Shown: piece after piece, positions 44,655 to 57,212 of the stretch
How positions within the stretch are numbered: position 1 is the stretch's first letter
Layout: every line of letters starts with the position of its first letter
Source: Juglans regia
Lineage: Eukaryota; Streptophyta; Magnoliopsida; Fagales; Juglandaceae
DNA: 64,000 nt
Direction of reading: 5' to 3'
Assembly (NCBI RefSeq): GCF_001411555.2
Contig: NC_049903.1
Coordinates: 11,838,362-11,902,361, forward strand
Position numbers and translations under genes: made by a program
The notes under the pieces: model-generated
Databases searched by the model: none
Told to the model about the DNA's origin: nothing
Seen by the model: the letters and a program-made list of their open reading frames with translations, nothing else

Positions 44655-45560
44655 CCCCACATGCAAGGCACGCATGCCCAATTGGAGGAATAAAAAACCA
44701 ACCAGAATATCAAATCCCTTTGCAGAAGCAAACAACAGTAACAATTCATCTAAAAAATTGTCAAAATTAAGTAAAATCTTTCAACTAGAAGTATACATTA
44801 TCATCTTATAACAACATGCAAAAAGACTTGGGGAAGATCTATGAAAGTTAAGTTAGGATGGTAGAATTGATGTTCCTCATTTCGCATGAGCCAAATTCAA
44901 GAAAACTTCTAGATTCTTTAGCATAAATATCCATTGGAAATGAGCTCTTCCCCAAACTAACAATTCCACAACATTTTGGCTTAGAGCAATCAGTAAACAA
45001 TTCTATTTTGAAGTTGAGAGATTTCACGATCACTACTTGCAAATAATTGTTTACTACATAGCTTTAGCTTCATGAAAAAATAGGTCAAATAAGCCTATTT
45101 GCGAAAATGATATCTACTACTTTGCTCAGGCAACACTACTACCAACCCAGACTACAAATACTTCAATGCAAATCACCAAAACCCAAGCTAGCATTTTTCT
45201 TCTTAGAAGCAATTGAAACTTTTATGAAAAACATGAAAGGCAGAGCCAAAGTTCACAGGTAGTATACATGAGGAAAAATTAACTAATAATAAGAGAAAAG
45301 ACTAGAAAATACTCAGAAGAGTGGCAGTGTCCTACCCAGATTCTCACACTCCACATTGAGGGTCACATCTGGAGTGGGTCTGCAGAAGGGGTTATGACTC
45401 AATAGGTCATATTATTTGAACCTAGAGGTATGGCTTAACGTCATGTGGAAGATCCTCATCCAAGGAAGGACCGAGAAGTTGGCAGGCTGTAAAGAGGTGC
45501 AGACCAAGCCTTGACCATCTATCTCTGTCATCCTACAATATAACAGTTGAGGTTAAAGGA
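41051..45560. other. intergenic downstream of the glucanase gene
   Basis: No gene supported in 4.5 kb. Short TA runs occur near 41640-41660, 42205-42228, 43852-43861 and 44629-44654, plus a compound (AC)n(AT)n at 42792-42853. Short frames such as the one near 43305-43499 (minus) have no recognisable family. Confidence 0.5.
42792..42853. repeat. compound (AC)n(AT)n microsatellite
   Basis: About 15 AC units run straight into about 16 AT units. Confidence 0.95.
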
Positions 45561-45569
45561 CTCATATTC

Positions 45570-46150
45570 AAGCATACCTCGAGTCAAAAGTTACTCCTCA
45601 CCACCATGAGCACCAAGGTTGCAAGATTTGATACTTTCAGTGATTTATATGCAGCAGATCCTTCATTCGGGAAGATATTTCGAGAGGTAATTGATGGCCA
45701 ATGAAGTGATTTTGTTTTACGTAATGGTTATTTATTTCGTGGATTACGGTTGTACATCCCAAATTGTTCACTAAGGCATCAAATTATTAGTGAACTTCAT
45801 AAAGAGGGCCACTTTGGGGGATACAAGAATTTGGCCTTGATCTCATCTAATTACTATTGGCTTAAGTTGACCAGTGATGCAACTGGTTACGTAGAGCGAT
45901 GCTTTGTGTGCCAACGATCCAAGGGAGTTCTCACCAATGCTAGTTTGTACACTCCCTTACCTGTTCCTAAAACCCCTTGGTTCAATGTTAGTATGGACTT
46001 TATGTTTGGCTTACCCCAAACCCAACGGCTGTGGATTCTATCTTGGTAGTGGTTGACAGGTTCTCCAAGATGACTCATTTTGTCGCTTGTAAGAAAACAA
46101 TAGATGCTAGACGGATGACTCATCTGTATTTCAAAGAGATTGTTTGTGAA
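45570..46150 (+). pseudogene. Ty3/gypsy integrase remnant
   Basis: 'LLLTTMSTKVARFDTFSDLYAADPSFGKIF' is the stretch between RNase H and integrase. The zinc-binding HHCC domain follows at about 45795-45930: 'ELHKEGHFGG' (two His) and 'CFVCQRSKG' (two Cys). The integrase core begins 'LYTPLPVPKTPWFNVSMDFMFGLP', and after a frameshift near 46031 continues 'DSILVVVDRFSKMTHFVACKKT', then stops at about 46145. Plant chromovirus-type gypsy elements have this order. Both the reverse transcriptase side and the rest of integrase are missing. Confidence 0.87.
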
Positions 46151-48980
46151 GTCCAACCCATGCGAAGCCCAAGACTGATTTGGAAGTGGATTTTTTCTCT
46201 TTCTTTTAGTGTGTGTCTGTAGGCAGTGGGCCCAACCCATGTGGGAGCCTAGCTGAAGATGGGAAGCCCAGCCCCTCAACCCATTGAAACGGTGTCGTTT
46301 TGTAAGGAAGGGTGAAAACACTAAAATGATTTTCTCCTCTCTTATTTCCCCTCTTGCGTCGCACCCCTCCCCTTCTCTTTCTCTTTTCTCTCCTTGCATC
46401 CCAGACCTTGACGTTGCATCCTCTCCCACTTTCTCGTTGGGCTGTGCTCACAGTTGCGAAACCAGCCCCATCACGCCGACTGCCCCTCCTTTGCAACTTG
46501 TGTGGTTTCAATAGCCTTGCAAAGAGACCCCCTTGACCATCTCCACCTTTGATTTCTTGGCCCTCTCTCGCCATCTTCTCTCTTCTCCCCCTCGGCTTTA
46601 GCGTAGCCACCATCATCCACCGCCATCTGACCTCAAGAATAGGCCATGGATCTCAACTAACCCCTCCCTTTAAATTGGTCGTCGCAAGGCATCCTCTCCC
46701 ATGCCGGTCTCCATCATTTTCTTTCTCAAATCTGTCAACCTCTATCTCTCATAGCTCCTTCGCCGTCGGTTGCCTGCCGCCCAATAGTAGCCATGGTGGG
46801 CTCTCAATCTCGACCTCCATACCTCAGATCTCTATCTATCTATCTATCTACCTCTCTCTCTCTCTCTCTCTCTTGGATTCTCTTTCAACTTGTTGTCTCT
46901 TTCCTAGGGTTCTGTCGTGCTCTGTCACCCAAAAGAGCTCATTGGTGGTCATTCGACCACCCCCACACCCTCTTCCCTCTACTCAATCTCTTCCCCCCAT
47001 CTCAGATCCACCCAACCCGAGCCAAGATCCCTCTTCCTCTTAGGGTTGCGTCACCACCAACCACCCAGAGTCTCCCTTCCTCCAACCTCTATTGACATCG
47101 GACCTACTATCCTTAAGTTTTTCCCTAATCGTAGCCCCATTAATTTGTCTAGATCTGCCTTCGCCGCGCCACCACCATCTCCGCCACCTTCGACACTCAC
47201 GCACGCACACTCGCAGGATCTCTTAGACGGCACGTGTGATCATCGAAAATTTTCGTTCCGCGTTGTAAGTAAAACTCTAGATTGACCCTTGGATTACTAA
47301 CACTGGAAAACTGTGTTCTATTGCAGTCTGGTTGTGGTTGGTTAAGTGGCTGAGGGCCCTGTGAAGTGTTGGGATATAATATCGTGGTTGTTGTTGGAAG
47401 TGTTGGTTGAGGGCCAGATGGAATGTTGAGAATCGCGTGTAGTTGTGGAAAACCTGATTCTTTGAAACTGTGAAAAATGTGAAATCTGTGATGTTTGTTG
47501 TATTGTGCTATTGCCAGGTCATCCAATAATTCTCTGTCATGCATCTACATTTTTAATTGTTATTGCTTGTCGTGATATTATTATTTGTGCTCTATTTTAT
47601 GGTTGTGCTGTGAAACTGGTAAAACTGTGGTTTTGGTGTCAAATGATTAAAAGAATATTTTGTGGGTGTGTGCGTATCACGACCCTAAGTCAAGATGGGG
47701 TATTATCTCGGTAGAGCTCCTCTAGTCACTCGAGAGCGTGTAAAACTGAGTGACGTCCCCTGGGCTATCGCCAAGCGACAGTAGGCTCGGCATCAAATAT
47801 TCCAAGACTTAGAATCCTCATCAATTAGCTCATCCACAGTAGCCTCAGCAGGGTGTTCTATTAAATTCTTTACATTAGCAGAATTGAGCCAAAGAGAACA
47901 TGAAATCTACTAAAATGAGCATGAAATTTCAAATGACACCTCTAACCCATGCATGCAATGACGTCTCCTAGAGCAAATCTTAATGGCTACAATTAAACTC
48001 CAATAAAACAACTACATTGCAAGACTAATCCAAATACATATGCATAACACAACAGCATATCACATACATATGTATAAAATCAAACCAAATAAAAAAATTG
48101 TTTGTAATATTAGAGTATATAAAGAAATCGAACCTGTAAGAATGGTAGCCACAATCGGAACATGGTATATATGTTGGGAGGAAAAAGGTTTAGAAAAGAA
48201 CCTGTGCAACACACGGACCATAATATGAGTTTTCCAGTCAAATAAAAACATGATGCAACACATTGCTCTCAATAATATCAGTTAATGTCGTGTTTCGTAT
48301 GTCTTTGGGCCAGGTTCCAATAACTCAGGTGTTCATAAATACTTGGGCCTGCGAGAATAGAGAAGAAGACAACTAGAAGAGGGTGGCCTTGACTACGAGG
48401 AGTCTCCGATGCCAAAGTCCGTAAATTCTCTTAGAAGTTTGTAAATAAGTGAGAGAGTCTATGGATCAGAGAGAGTTGTTCATACCTGAATTGCTATTTA
48501 TACCATGAGTTTGGGGAGACAGATTGTGTCTGCCACCATAGAGTCCATGGCCTTCCTACTGTTCCTTTTGTTAGAGTCCTTCAATGCGGTGTGGCTCTGC
48601 GACGGCGTTATTAATGTGGTACCACACCGGTATAGCTCAGGTAGTGGTGTCATTAATACGGCATGATTCTCCAATTTGCCTCACCCTGCTGGTGTCCTTG
48701 GAGGTCCGTTGATGCCTCCCATGTCAGAAGATCGAGGGTTCCCCGTATTTTTTGCACATTACGCAAGCAAGCACTCAAGAGCTAGATACTATTCGAGAGG
48801 TTTCCAGGTCGGCGAGTCACATCCCCTGCAGCACGTTCTCTCGTGCATGTAGCGTCCAGAGGAGCCTATACCCATGGGCCAAGTCGAAAATTCTACTTGT
48901 TTTGGACTGGGCTTTTGGTTCTTGTCCCTTTAGTTGCTCTTCTCAGGCCCGCTGAGATAGAGGGGGGAAATCCCCTTACA
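46151..48980. other. LTR-like, gypsy-derived non-coding sequence
   Basis: 46200-47300 is pyrimidine-rich (TCTA/TC run at 46830-46876) with 'gtgggcccaacccatgtggg' and 'aaacggtgtcgttttg', a motif common in plant LTRs; open frames here are low-complexity. 47690-47800 ('cccctgggctatcgcc') and 48296-48980 (TGTCGTGTTTCG...CCCCTTACA, read on minus as TGTAAGGGG...CGACA) look like LTR pieces. I could not find paired LTRs or target duplications, so borders are uncertain. Confidence 0.4.
46830..46876. repeat. (TCTA)n(TC)n microsatellite
   Basis: Four TCTA-type units followed by about ten TC units. Confidence 0.9.
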
Positions 48981-49319
48981 ATATGGATGAGTTTCCAAGA
49001 TGTAAAATAAAAAAAGTTTGGAGGAAAAGATCAATGATCGAAGCCAAGCTAGACAAATCGCCAATGAACGACATTCATATGCAACACATAATAGTTGAAC
49101 AAAACGCTACAGTGCTTTTGGAAAGAGTAAAACCACAAGAAAACACATAACATAAATATTTTTTATTTTCCACATATATAAATAATGCCCTCAGGGCGCA
49201 AACAAAGAATTCCAAGTCAACAATTATTTCGAATCAAAGATGAATGTTTAAAACTTAAACGTAGAGACCCCTACCTCAAACAAGCAATTTAATAACTAGT
49301 ACATGAAAATAAATGGACC
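48981..49319. other. intergenic, no gene seen
   Basis: AT-rich sequence before LINE-3; nothing recognised. Confidence 0.45.
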
Positions 49320-49413
49320 CCAAGAACGAACCCAGAGCAAATGTTTTCTTGGACGAAAGGGGCATTTTGGGTTTTTATCATAAGTTTCCTTTGCTAGGGT
49401 TTTTTTGCTCACA

Positions 49414-50479
49414 TGGCTGCCGCCGAGGGCAGAGTGCCCCGGCTTCATCTGGACGGCTCAGATCCTACTCGGATATGGTGGCTTTAATGCCTCAACCATT
49501 CCCTAGGGTGGTGGTGCCTCTTCGACCTTTAAAGGTCTTTGAAGGAGTGTCTTATGTCTCCTTTACGAAGGAGGAAATAGAGCATTCAGCTCAGCCCCTT
49601 AAGTTCTCAATGGTTATGAAATTCTTGCACAGACGACCATCTTTGGACAATATCAAAGCACTTTTCCGTCGTTGATGGGGGTTGGTTGCTCAGCCTGTAG
49701 TTTCGGCGATGGTCAATCCAAGGTTCGTCTTTGTCAGGTTGGCTAATGAAGAGGATTTCTTTAAAGGGTTTTCCAGATAAGCTTGTGAGATTGATGGGGT
49801 GCCATACTGAGTATTTCAATGGAGTCCGGATTATGTAGAAGATCATGAGTCGTCTTTGGTGCAGGTATGGACTTTTTTGCCAGGCCTCTCTCCGAATTAT
49901 TACCATGAGTCTTTCTTGAGGAATATAATTTTACCTCTTGGACATTTCATTCACCGGGATAACTGCACTCGGTGTGCAACGAGAACTAATGGTGCACGGA
50001 TATGTATCAAGATGGATGTCTCTAAGGCTCTTGTGGAAGAGTTTTGGATTGGTGTTCCTAACCAACAGTCGAGTTGGCTGCAAGCTGTGGTTTATGAAAC
50101 ATTACCGGCTTATTGTTCTATTTGCTATATGCAAAGGTACAACCAAAAAACTTGTACTAGGGACGAGAAAAAAGGCTAGGGAGAGGGAGGTAAAGTGCAG
50201 AAGACTTGGGTTAGGAATGAAAAAAAGAAAATGGTAGAGGAAGATCATATAAACACTAAAGTGGGCCCTAGTCACACAAATGCCAAGAAGATTCATATAG
50301 AAACTCAGAAGGAGACAATATCAATCTCGGTTGTTGCTGGGAACATTGAAATGAAAGAAACAGAAGGAGAGGAGGAGCAATTGGTTTTGTACAGAGTTGA
50401 AGGTATTGATGTTGAGGTACAGATTGAGAGAAGAAGGATAGACCCGCTGGTTGAGAACGAGGAACCTAGGGCCCCTTAG
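49414..50479 (+). pseudogene. LINE-3 ORF1: DUF4283 / zinc knuckle
   Basis: ATG at 49414 (MAAAEG..) corresponds to MAAVEN.. of LINE-1, then the frame shifts into 'LKFSMVMKFLHRRPSLDNIKALFRR'. The domain continues with 'VWTFLPGLSPNYYHESFL', 'DNCTRCATRTNGARICIKMD' and 'EEFWIGVPN'. The knuckle is 'YCSICYMQRYNQKTC': both Cys pairs remain but the Gly-His is Arg-Tyr, so it should not bind zinc. A Glu-rich tail runs to about 50479. At least three stops. Confidence 0.85.
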
Positions 50480-50819
50480 ATGGTTGAGGGCAACGCAGTG
50501 CAATAGGACGAAGGGGAGGAGGTTAAAATCATCTGGATGGTGGTTGTGCAGTGGGTGCAGTAAGGGATTTAGCCAAGGGAAGATGTGGGGTTCTTGAAGC
50601 AGGGGAAATTGTGGAAGTAGAATAGGTCTGTCTGAAGGAGGAAGAAGAAGTATATACCGGCTTGCAGGCCCTATTCGATTCCGAACTGAATACTGGGCTT
50701 GATAACCTGGGCAAAGGTAAAACTTACAACTCTGATTCGGAACAGAGGAGTCCAATCATTAGAAGCTTAAAGGTTCGGAGTTCAAAAAGGGCAATAAGCA
50801 AGCCCCTAAAACTGAACAT

Positions 50820-51893
50820 GTGATGAAGCCAATCTTATTTTGGAATCTCAAGGGTGTTGGAACATCCCAAAAGAGATTGTCTTCCCTAGTGAGGAAAGTT
50901 TTACCAGGTATTGTTGCAATGGCAAAACCTTTTTTACCTTCGAGTCAGATGGGTGTCTTACAGAGTAGATTAAACATGATAGGGAGTGTTTCTAATGAGG
51001 AGGCTGGTGGAAAAATTTGGGTTATGTGGGCAATAGGGGTGGGGGTTTCTGTTATAGCGGTGACCAATCAATCCATTACTATTCTAATTTCAGTAGGAAA
51101 TAACTGCACTTGTATCTCGATGGTTTATGCTAAGTGTACGCAAATAGAAATGAGGGAATTGTGGCAATCTCTAGCAGTAGGTGTAGCTGACTGTATGCCC
51201 TGGATTATTGTTGGTGATTTTGATGTCATTAGAAACGATTCTAAACGGAGGGGTGGTCATCCTAGGCCAGTTTCTGCTATGGAGGAGTTTAATGAGTTTA
51301 TTGAGACTGCAAGACTAACGGATTTGAGGTATGAAGGAAACCAGTTCTCTTGGTGTAATGGACAGTCGAACATGGCTAGAAGATGGTCTCAACTGGATCG
51401 TTCCTTGGTAAGTGCAGACCTTATTAATTTGTTTCCAAATGCATATATGAAGTACCTACCACGTAGTACTTTGGATCATGCCCCGGTTTTGATCCATTTG
51501 GAAGTGGTTAATAGCTCTTATGGGTTTCTAGGGTTCAAGTTCCAACAAATGTGGATTACGGATGCCTCCTTTTTAGAATGTGTTGCCTCGGCATGGGATG
51601 ATGAGATTAAAGACCATGGCATGGTGCGACTAGCCAGGAAATTAAAACATATGAAATATGTACTTCAGGTTTGGAACCTTGAGGTGTTCGGTAATACTTG
51701 TCGTCAAATACTTTATCTTGAGGAGAGGTTGAGTAGGTTGGAAGTCAGGCTACAGGAAGGGGTCAATGATGAAGATGAGCAAGATTATCTGGTCACGAAG
51801 GCTGAGTTAGATGTGTGGCTAAACCGTGATGAGATTTTACTCCGGCAACAAGCTAAACAAAATTGGCTTACCCAAGGGGAAACATCTGCATAG
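50820..51893 (+). pseudogene. LINE-3 ORF2, endonuclease domain
   Basis: Open for 357 codons. 'ILFWNLKGVG' starts the fold; the catalytic Glu position reads 'IVAMAKPF' (Lys where LINE-1 has Glu in 'LLEPF'), so nicking should be lost. 'IIVGDFDVI', 'QFSWCNGQ', 'WSQLDRSLV' and 'STLDHAPVL' follow, the last with Leu for Ser before the catalytic Asp-His. Ends with the linker 'LNRDEILLRQQAKQNWLTQG'. Confidence 0.88.
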
Positions 51894-52057
51894 CTTTTCC
51901 GGTCACGAGTAACAGAGGAAAAATGTTGGTGCAGGAAATGAAGCTTCAAGATGGAAGCTAGCTTAAGAGTCCGGAAGAAGTACATGAGGGCGCAGTTGAG
52001 TATTTTAGTAGGTTTTTGGCGCATAACTAGAGGAAGGAATTTCCGAATTTATCTAAC

Positions 52058-53522
52058 TTGATCCAGCCGTTAATCACAGAGGATGAGAACAATATTTTGG
52101 ATCATCTCCCTTCAATCCAAAATGTAAAAGAGGCCTTGTTTTCAATTCCCGTGGATAGCAGTCCGGGGCCAGACAAGTTTGGTTCTGGTTTCTACCAAGC
52201 TTGTTGGCATATTGTTCAAAAGGACGTTGTGGAGGCAGTGTAGGATTTCTTTTCAAGTGCTGCTCTTCCCAAGAATTTTTCGGCATCATACTTGGTTTTG
52301 ATTCCGAAGGTGGAGGCTCCAACAAGCTTTGATAAATTTCAACCAATAAGTTTGTGTTCGGTTTTTTATAAAGCTTGCTCAAAAATCCTGGTGAGTCGAC
52401 TCTCTCCACTCCTTTCAGGGATGGTGTTTGTGGAACAAGGTGCATTTATTCCAGGTAGGTGCATTTTCGACAACATCAATCTAGTTCAAGAACCAGTGCA
52501 TAGTCTTCATAAACCGGCTCAAGGAGGCCATCTTATTCTTAAGCTTGATATGGATAAAGCATATGATAGTGTGGACTGGGGGTTTTTACTCCATGTTCTT
52601 GCTTCATTTGGATTCTCAAGAAGATTTTGGGGTTTGATTAAAACTTGTGTGTCCCAATCTTGGTTTTCGGTGGTTATGAATGGAGTGCCTAAGGGTTTTT
52701 TTCAAAGTGGGCGAAGATTGAGACAGGGCGATCCACTTTCACCTTACCTCTTCATCACTGTCGAAGAAATACTCTCTCACTTGATTAAACAGTAGGTTCT
52801 GCAAAAAAGGATTGGGGCTCTTACTCAACCTCAACAATCTCCAATTATTTCACATTTACTCTATGCTGACGACATAGTAATATTCGCAAATGGGAGTAAT
52901 TCTACTATTAGGGCAATTTCAAAGATCCTTAATGTTTATGAAAGGTGGTTCGGACAAAAGGTTAGCGCCTCTAAATCCTCCATTATTTTTTCTAAATATA
53001 TTGGTACTGCTAGAAGATGAAGGTTATTGAGAAGTACGAGGTTTGTGGAAGGAAATCTACCTTTTAAGTATTTAGGCGTTCCCATCTTAGCTGGCTGCTT
53101 GAAAGCTGTGCACCTTGAGGAAATAGTTGAGAAAATAAAGGCAAGGATAGAGGGCTGGAAAAATAAAATGTTGCTGAATGGTGCTCGGGTTTTGCTATTG
53201 CGTCAGGTGCTTATGAGCCTACCTGTGCATTTGCTTGCCACTGTGGATGTGCCTTTGTCGATGTTTAAACGTATTACTAGAAGTCTGAGTAATTTTTTCT
53301 GGGGTGTGAAAGATGGTAAACCAAAAAAACATTGGAAGTCTTCGGATAAATTGTGTCTTCTGACGACTGAAGGGGGCATGGGATTCCGTAATTTGCAGGA
53401 TGTCCAAAAATCTTTGTTTATGAAATTTGCATGAAACTACTAATGGAGGATACCTTATGGTCTTGTTTTTTCCGAGCCAAATATGTCAAAACACGCCATA
53501 TTTCCCTTTTACCTCAGAAAAA
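52058..53522 (+). pseudogene. LINE-3 ORF2, reverse transcriptase
   Basis: 'SSPGPDKFGSGFYQACW', 'LVLIPKVEAPTSFDKFQPISLCSVFYK', 'LKLDMDKAYDSVDWGF' (Asp), '[14 protein letters not shown]', 'SHLLYADDIVIFANG' (YADD intact) and 'LPFKYLGVPILAGCL'. Stops at 52241, 52793 and 53018 break the frame. It ends in 'WSCFFRAKYVKTRHISLLPQK', where LINE-4 is inserted. Confidence 0.88.
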
Positions 53523-53737
53523 TATCACAAGTAACTGAAATTTCCCCATCTCTCCGAGAAAAATACTCAGAGAAAAATAGAAAGTTTATCTCCGTACAAG
53601 TTTTCCACTTTCTTTGTTTTTTCTTTTTTGTTCTGACTTTTCTTTGATGTTGGAGGTGATTCGTTAATGGCTTCAGCTATGTGTGAAGATTAACGAATCA
53701 TTGTTTAGCTTTGGGATTTCGTTGTGGGTTGGAATAG

Positions 53738-55192
53738 ATGAAGAGTTGTAAAGAGGTTTTCATTGATCAGAAGTTTTTCGAGTTTAGGAAGGAAAATCAT
53801 AGGTGGTGGAAAATCATAGAAAGTAGTCACCGTGTTGTGAAATACATAGCCTTAGATAATGAACCTATGGGGTGGCTGGGTGCTATGGTGAGGGAGTGTG
53901 CAGTATCAAAGGGTGTTCATGAGTTTCTGAGAACTCGTAGAATAGGAGACACGGTGCTAATGGTACGGAAGGGACATAATTACAATGGCAATTTCATGTC
54001 TCTCTTGGAGTTTGGTCGTGATAAGAGGAGAGGTTTGATTGTTGTGCCGGAAGGTAGGAAGGGGGAGGGGTGGAGAAATTTCGGTGATACATTAATGGAA
54101 CTCCATGCATCTTCTGGTTTGTGCAAGAGAACCAGAGCACTTTGTGTTGTTCAAGCAGATAACTTGAAGATGAACAGAGGAGATGGTGGGGGCGTTCCAT
54201 CGTACAGTGAGGTGCTTTAGAAGAAGGTAGTGCCTCGAGCCATCAATGCTATGATGTCAGATGTGCCCATTTCAGAGGTTGTACAGAGACAAGAGGGTGA
54301 AGGAAGTGGGTTGTTGGGGTTGAATGAGGAAAATATTCTGAGGATGCTGGTTGGCTTAGAGGAAAAAGTGGGTGTAGTGTTAGAGGAAATTGGTTATTTG
54401 AAACGCTGCGTGAAAGGTAAGGCAGTGATGAAGTCTGAACTGGGCCGAGTAACGGGCCATAAGAATGGGCCACAAAACTCGGGTTCGTGGGGCCCAAGTT
54501 TGGGCCGGGACACAGGCCAAACGAAGGCCTGGAGGGTCGTATCTCGGGTTCCTACTGAAACATTGGGTCAGGAACCGAGACAGGCTCCTGTGGAGCCGAT
54601 ACTTAGTATGCTGGCACCACCACCGACACAGAAAAGTTCGCCGGCCTCCGTTGGCCATGTTGGTGTGTCGGCTGAACTATTCCAATGGGAGGGGCTGGAA
54701 GATGGCGAGGTTGTGTCGGAGCCAGTCTTGGTGGAGACTTCGTGTGAGGTTCTTTCGTCGCTATCGCTTGAGGTGGGGCTAGGGAATGGTCAGACTCAAC
54801 CGTGTGTGGAGGTTGTAGCCAAAGATACCGTGCCGGTGCAACCTACTCTGATAGTTTTGGGGTCATCGTGTTTGGAGGTTCCGATAGAGGTGGGGAGCTC
54901 GGAAATGGAAATGGATGTTTGTTATGGGCATAAATCAGGGGAAGATATTTTCTTTGGAAACTTGGTTACAAATAATGAACCAATTTTTGTGGAGGGCTCG
55001 GAACTATCTCTGCTTCCAAAGGACAGTGCAGGTGAGGAGGGGGCAGCTACTCCTCTTTGTACACTCCCTCCCACTAACTATGGGAGTTGCTCATCTAATT
55101 GGAATTTTAAGAAGGTAGAGGAGCTTCAAGATATTTTTGGGGTTTCTTTTGGAGGTTATGAAGAGCAATTTATGGCTTTGGTAGTCGTTTGA
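53738..55192 (+). pseudogene. LINE-4 ORF1 (no zinc knuckle)
   Basis: 485 codons from ATG 53738, interrupted by one TAG at 54218-54220; the frame is the same on both sides. The N-terminal domain (about 1-125) has 'FFEFRKENHRWWKIIESS', 'VVKYIALDNEPMGWLGAMVRE', 'LLEFGRDKRRGLIVVPEG' and 'GEGWRNFGDTLMEL', a compact beta-rich domain that I know as a recurrent ORF1 head in plant LINEs but cannot tie to a characterised family. The rest is low-complexity (Pro, Gly, Glu, Val), with a short coiled coil 'ILRMLVGLEEKVGVVLEEIG'. No metal knuckle. Presumed RNA-packaging protein by position only. Confidence 0.75.
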
Positions 55193-55311
55193 AAACAGCC
55201 ACAAAACAGGATAGGGAACTTAAACGTTTAACGTGTTCTATCAATTATGATGTCAAGGAAGGGAGTAGTGGAAGGGATAGACCGAAAGGAAGGGGAAAGT
55301 TAAGTTTTTTT

Positions 55312-57212
55312 ATGAAGCCTAAGATTTTATCTTGGAACATACGGGGACTCAATGATAGTAATAAACGTCTTCATATCAAAACCTTGTTGAGGATGTGGAA
55401 AGGCGATGTGGTATGTTTACAAGAAACAAAGTTGAGTATAGTAGATAGAAATATTGTGAATAGCCTATGGGGTTGCTCGCATGTGGGTTGGTCTTATTTG
55501 GTCTCCTAGAGAGCCTTAGGTGGTGTTTTATTAATGTGAGATAAACGAGTGGTGGAGGCGATTGAGGAGTGTGTTGGTGAGTTCTCTGTTTCAATTTTAT
55601 TCAAAAATGTGTGTGAGGGATGGGAATGGGCTTTTGTAGGGTGTTATGGTCCAAACAGGGACTGTGATAGGCAAAGGTTGTGGAGGAATTGGCGGGAATA
55701 TACTCATTATGGGATGTACTGTGGTGTATGGGAGGTGATTTCAATATTACTCAATTTCCAAGTGAACGTTCAGGGCATCATCGGCATTCTAGGGCCATGG
55801 AGGAATTTTCTGAGTTAATTTTTGATCTGGACCTTATGGACCTTCCCTTGGTGGGGGGTGAGTACACATGGTCTAACGGCCGGGTTTGGTCGAAGTTGGA
55901 TAGATTCCTTCTCTATCCGTCATAGGAAGCTCATTATCCAGAAGTAAGTCAAAAAATATTAGCTTGAGTCAGTTCAGATAATTTTCCCATTCTTCTAAAT
56001 TGTGGGGGCATTCATAGGAGTCGCCGATACTTCAAGTTTGAGAACATGTGGCTAACAGCGAATGGGTTTGTAGACATGGTGCATGACTGGTGGGCATCGT
56101 ATCAGTTTAGTGGCACGCCAAGTTTCATTTTAGCAACTAAGCTTAAGGCTTTAAAACAAGATCTGGAAAAATGAAACTTGGAAGTTTTTGGTCATACAGA
56201 CAATCAGAAATCTACGTTGTTGGAGGAATTGCAAGAGATAGAGGGTAGAGAAGTGTTGGGAGATGCCTCGGAGGAGGTATTAGAGAGGAAGGGTACGGTT
56301 GTGGCAGAGTTGGAGATGGTTTTGTTGTCTGAGGAGATATCATGGCGTCAAAAATCCAGGGCTCTTTGGTTGAAAAAGGGGGATAAGTGTACAAAGTTCT
56401 TTCACAAAGTGGCTAATTCACATCGTCAAAACAATGCTATTGAGTCGCTTCATTCTGGTACTCAGATGTTATCCTCTCCCCCAGAATTAGAAAATCATAT
56501 TGTACAATATTACGAGAATCTTCTCACTGAATCGGCAAATTGGAGGCCGAAGCTTGATGCTTTGTCTTTTAAAGCAATTGATTCGCAATATGTGAGTGTT
56601 CTGGAGAGACCGTTTGATGAAGAAGAGATTTTCAAGGTCATCACTGATATAGTTAAGGATAAAGCGCCAGGCCCGGATGGTTTCTCAATGGGTTTTTTTC
56701 AAACTTGTTGGAGTGTTGTGAGAGGTGATGTTCTGCAGGTGTTCAGTGAATTTCATGCTTTTCAAAAGTTTGAAAAATCCATTAATGCGACGTTTATTGC
56801 CCTTATTCCCAAGAAACACGGGGCTTCAACTATTGAGGATTTTTGTCCAATAAGTTTGGTTAGTAGTATTTATAAGATAATTTCAAAGGTTCTTGCTAAC
56901 CAGCTTAGTCCAGTGTTGGAAAATATTATATCCAAACCTCAGAATGCTTTCATTCGTGGGCGACATATTCTTGATTCGGTACTTATAGCTAATGAGAGCC
57001 TCGATGCCAGATTGCGGGAAGGAAGTCCAGGTATTCTCTGCAAGCTGAACATGGAGAAGGCTTATGATCATGTGAATTGGGAATTCCTCTTGTACCTGCT
57101 TGAGAGATGTGGCTTTGGAAATATGTGGATTTCTTGGATGATGCATTGTATTTCAACTGCCCGATTCTCAGTTTTAGTTAATGGTACTCCTATTGGTTTT
57201 TTTGAAAGCTAG
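55312..57212 (+). pseudogene. LINE-4 ORF2: endonuclease and partial reverse transcriptase
   Basis: 'ILSWNIRGLN' and 'VVCLQETKLS' (catalytic Glu present) open the endonuclease. A stop at 55507 and a frameshift near 55700 follow, then 'MGGDFNITQFPSERSG' and 'SKLDRFLLYPS'. The reverse transcriptase is open for 344 codons (56178-57212): '[18 protein letters not shown]', '[21 protein letters not shown]', '[16 protein letters not shown]' (the first catalytic Asp is Asn here), then a TAG just before '[14 protein letters not shown]'. The YADD part is absent. Confidence 0.88.

Noticed and set aside
46206..47544. Many overlapping open frames of 60-180 codons
   Set aside because: Pyrimidine-rich sequence has few stop codons in any frame; the peptides are Ser/Pro/Leu-rich with no domain.
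48296..48980. A complete solo LTR
   Set aside because: TG..CA-like ends can be chosen, but no flanking duplication is found and similar LTR-like sequence seems to extend left, so I kept it only as LTR-like DNA.
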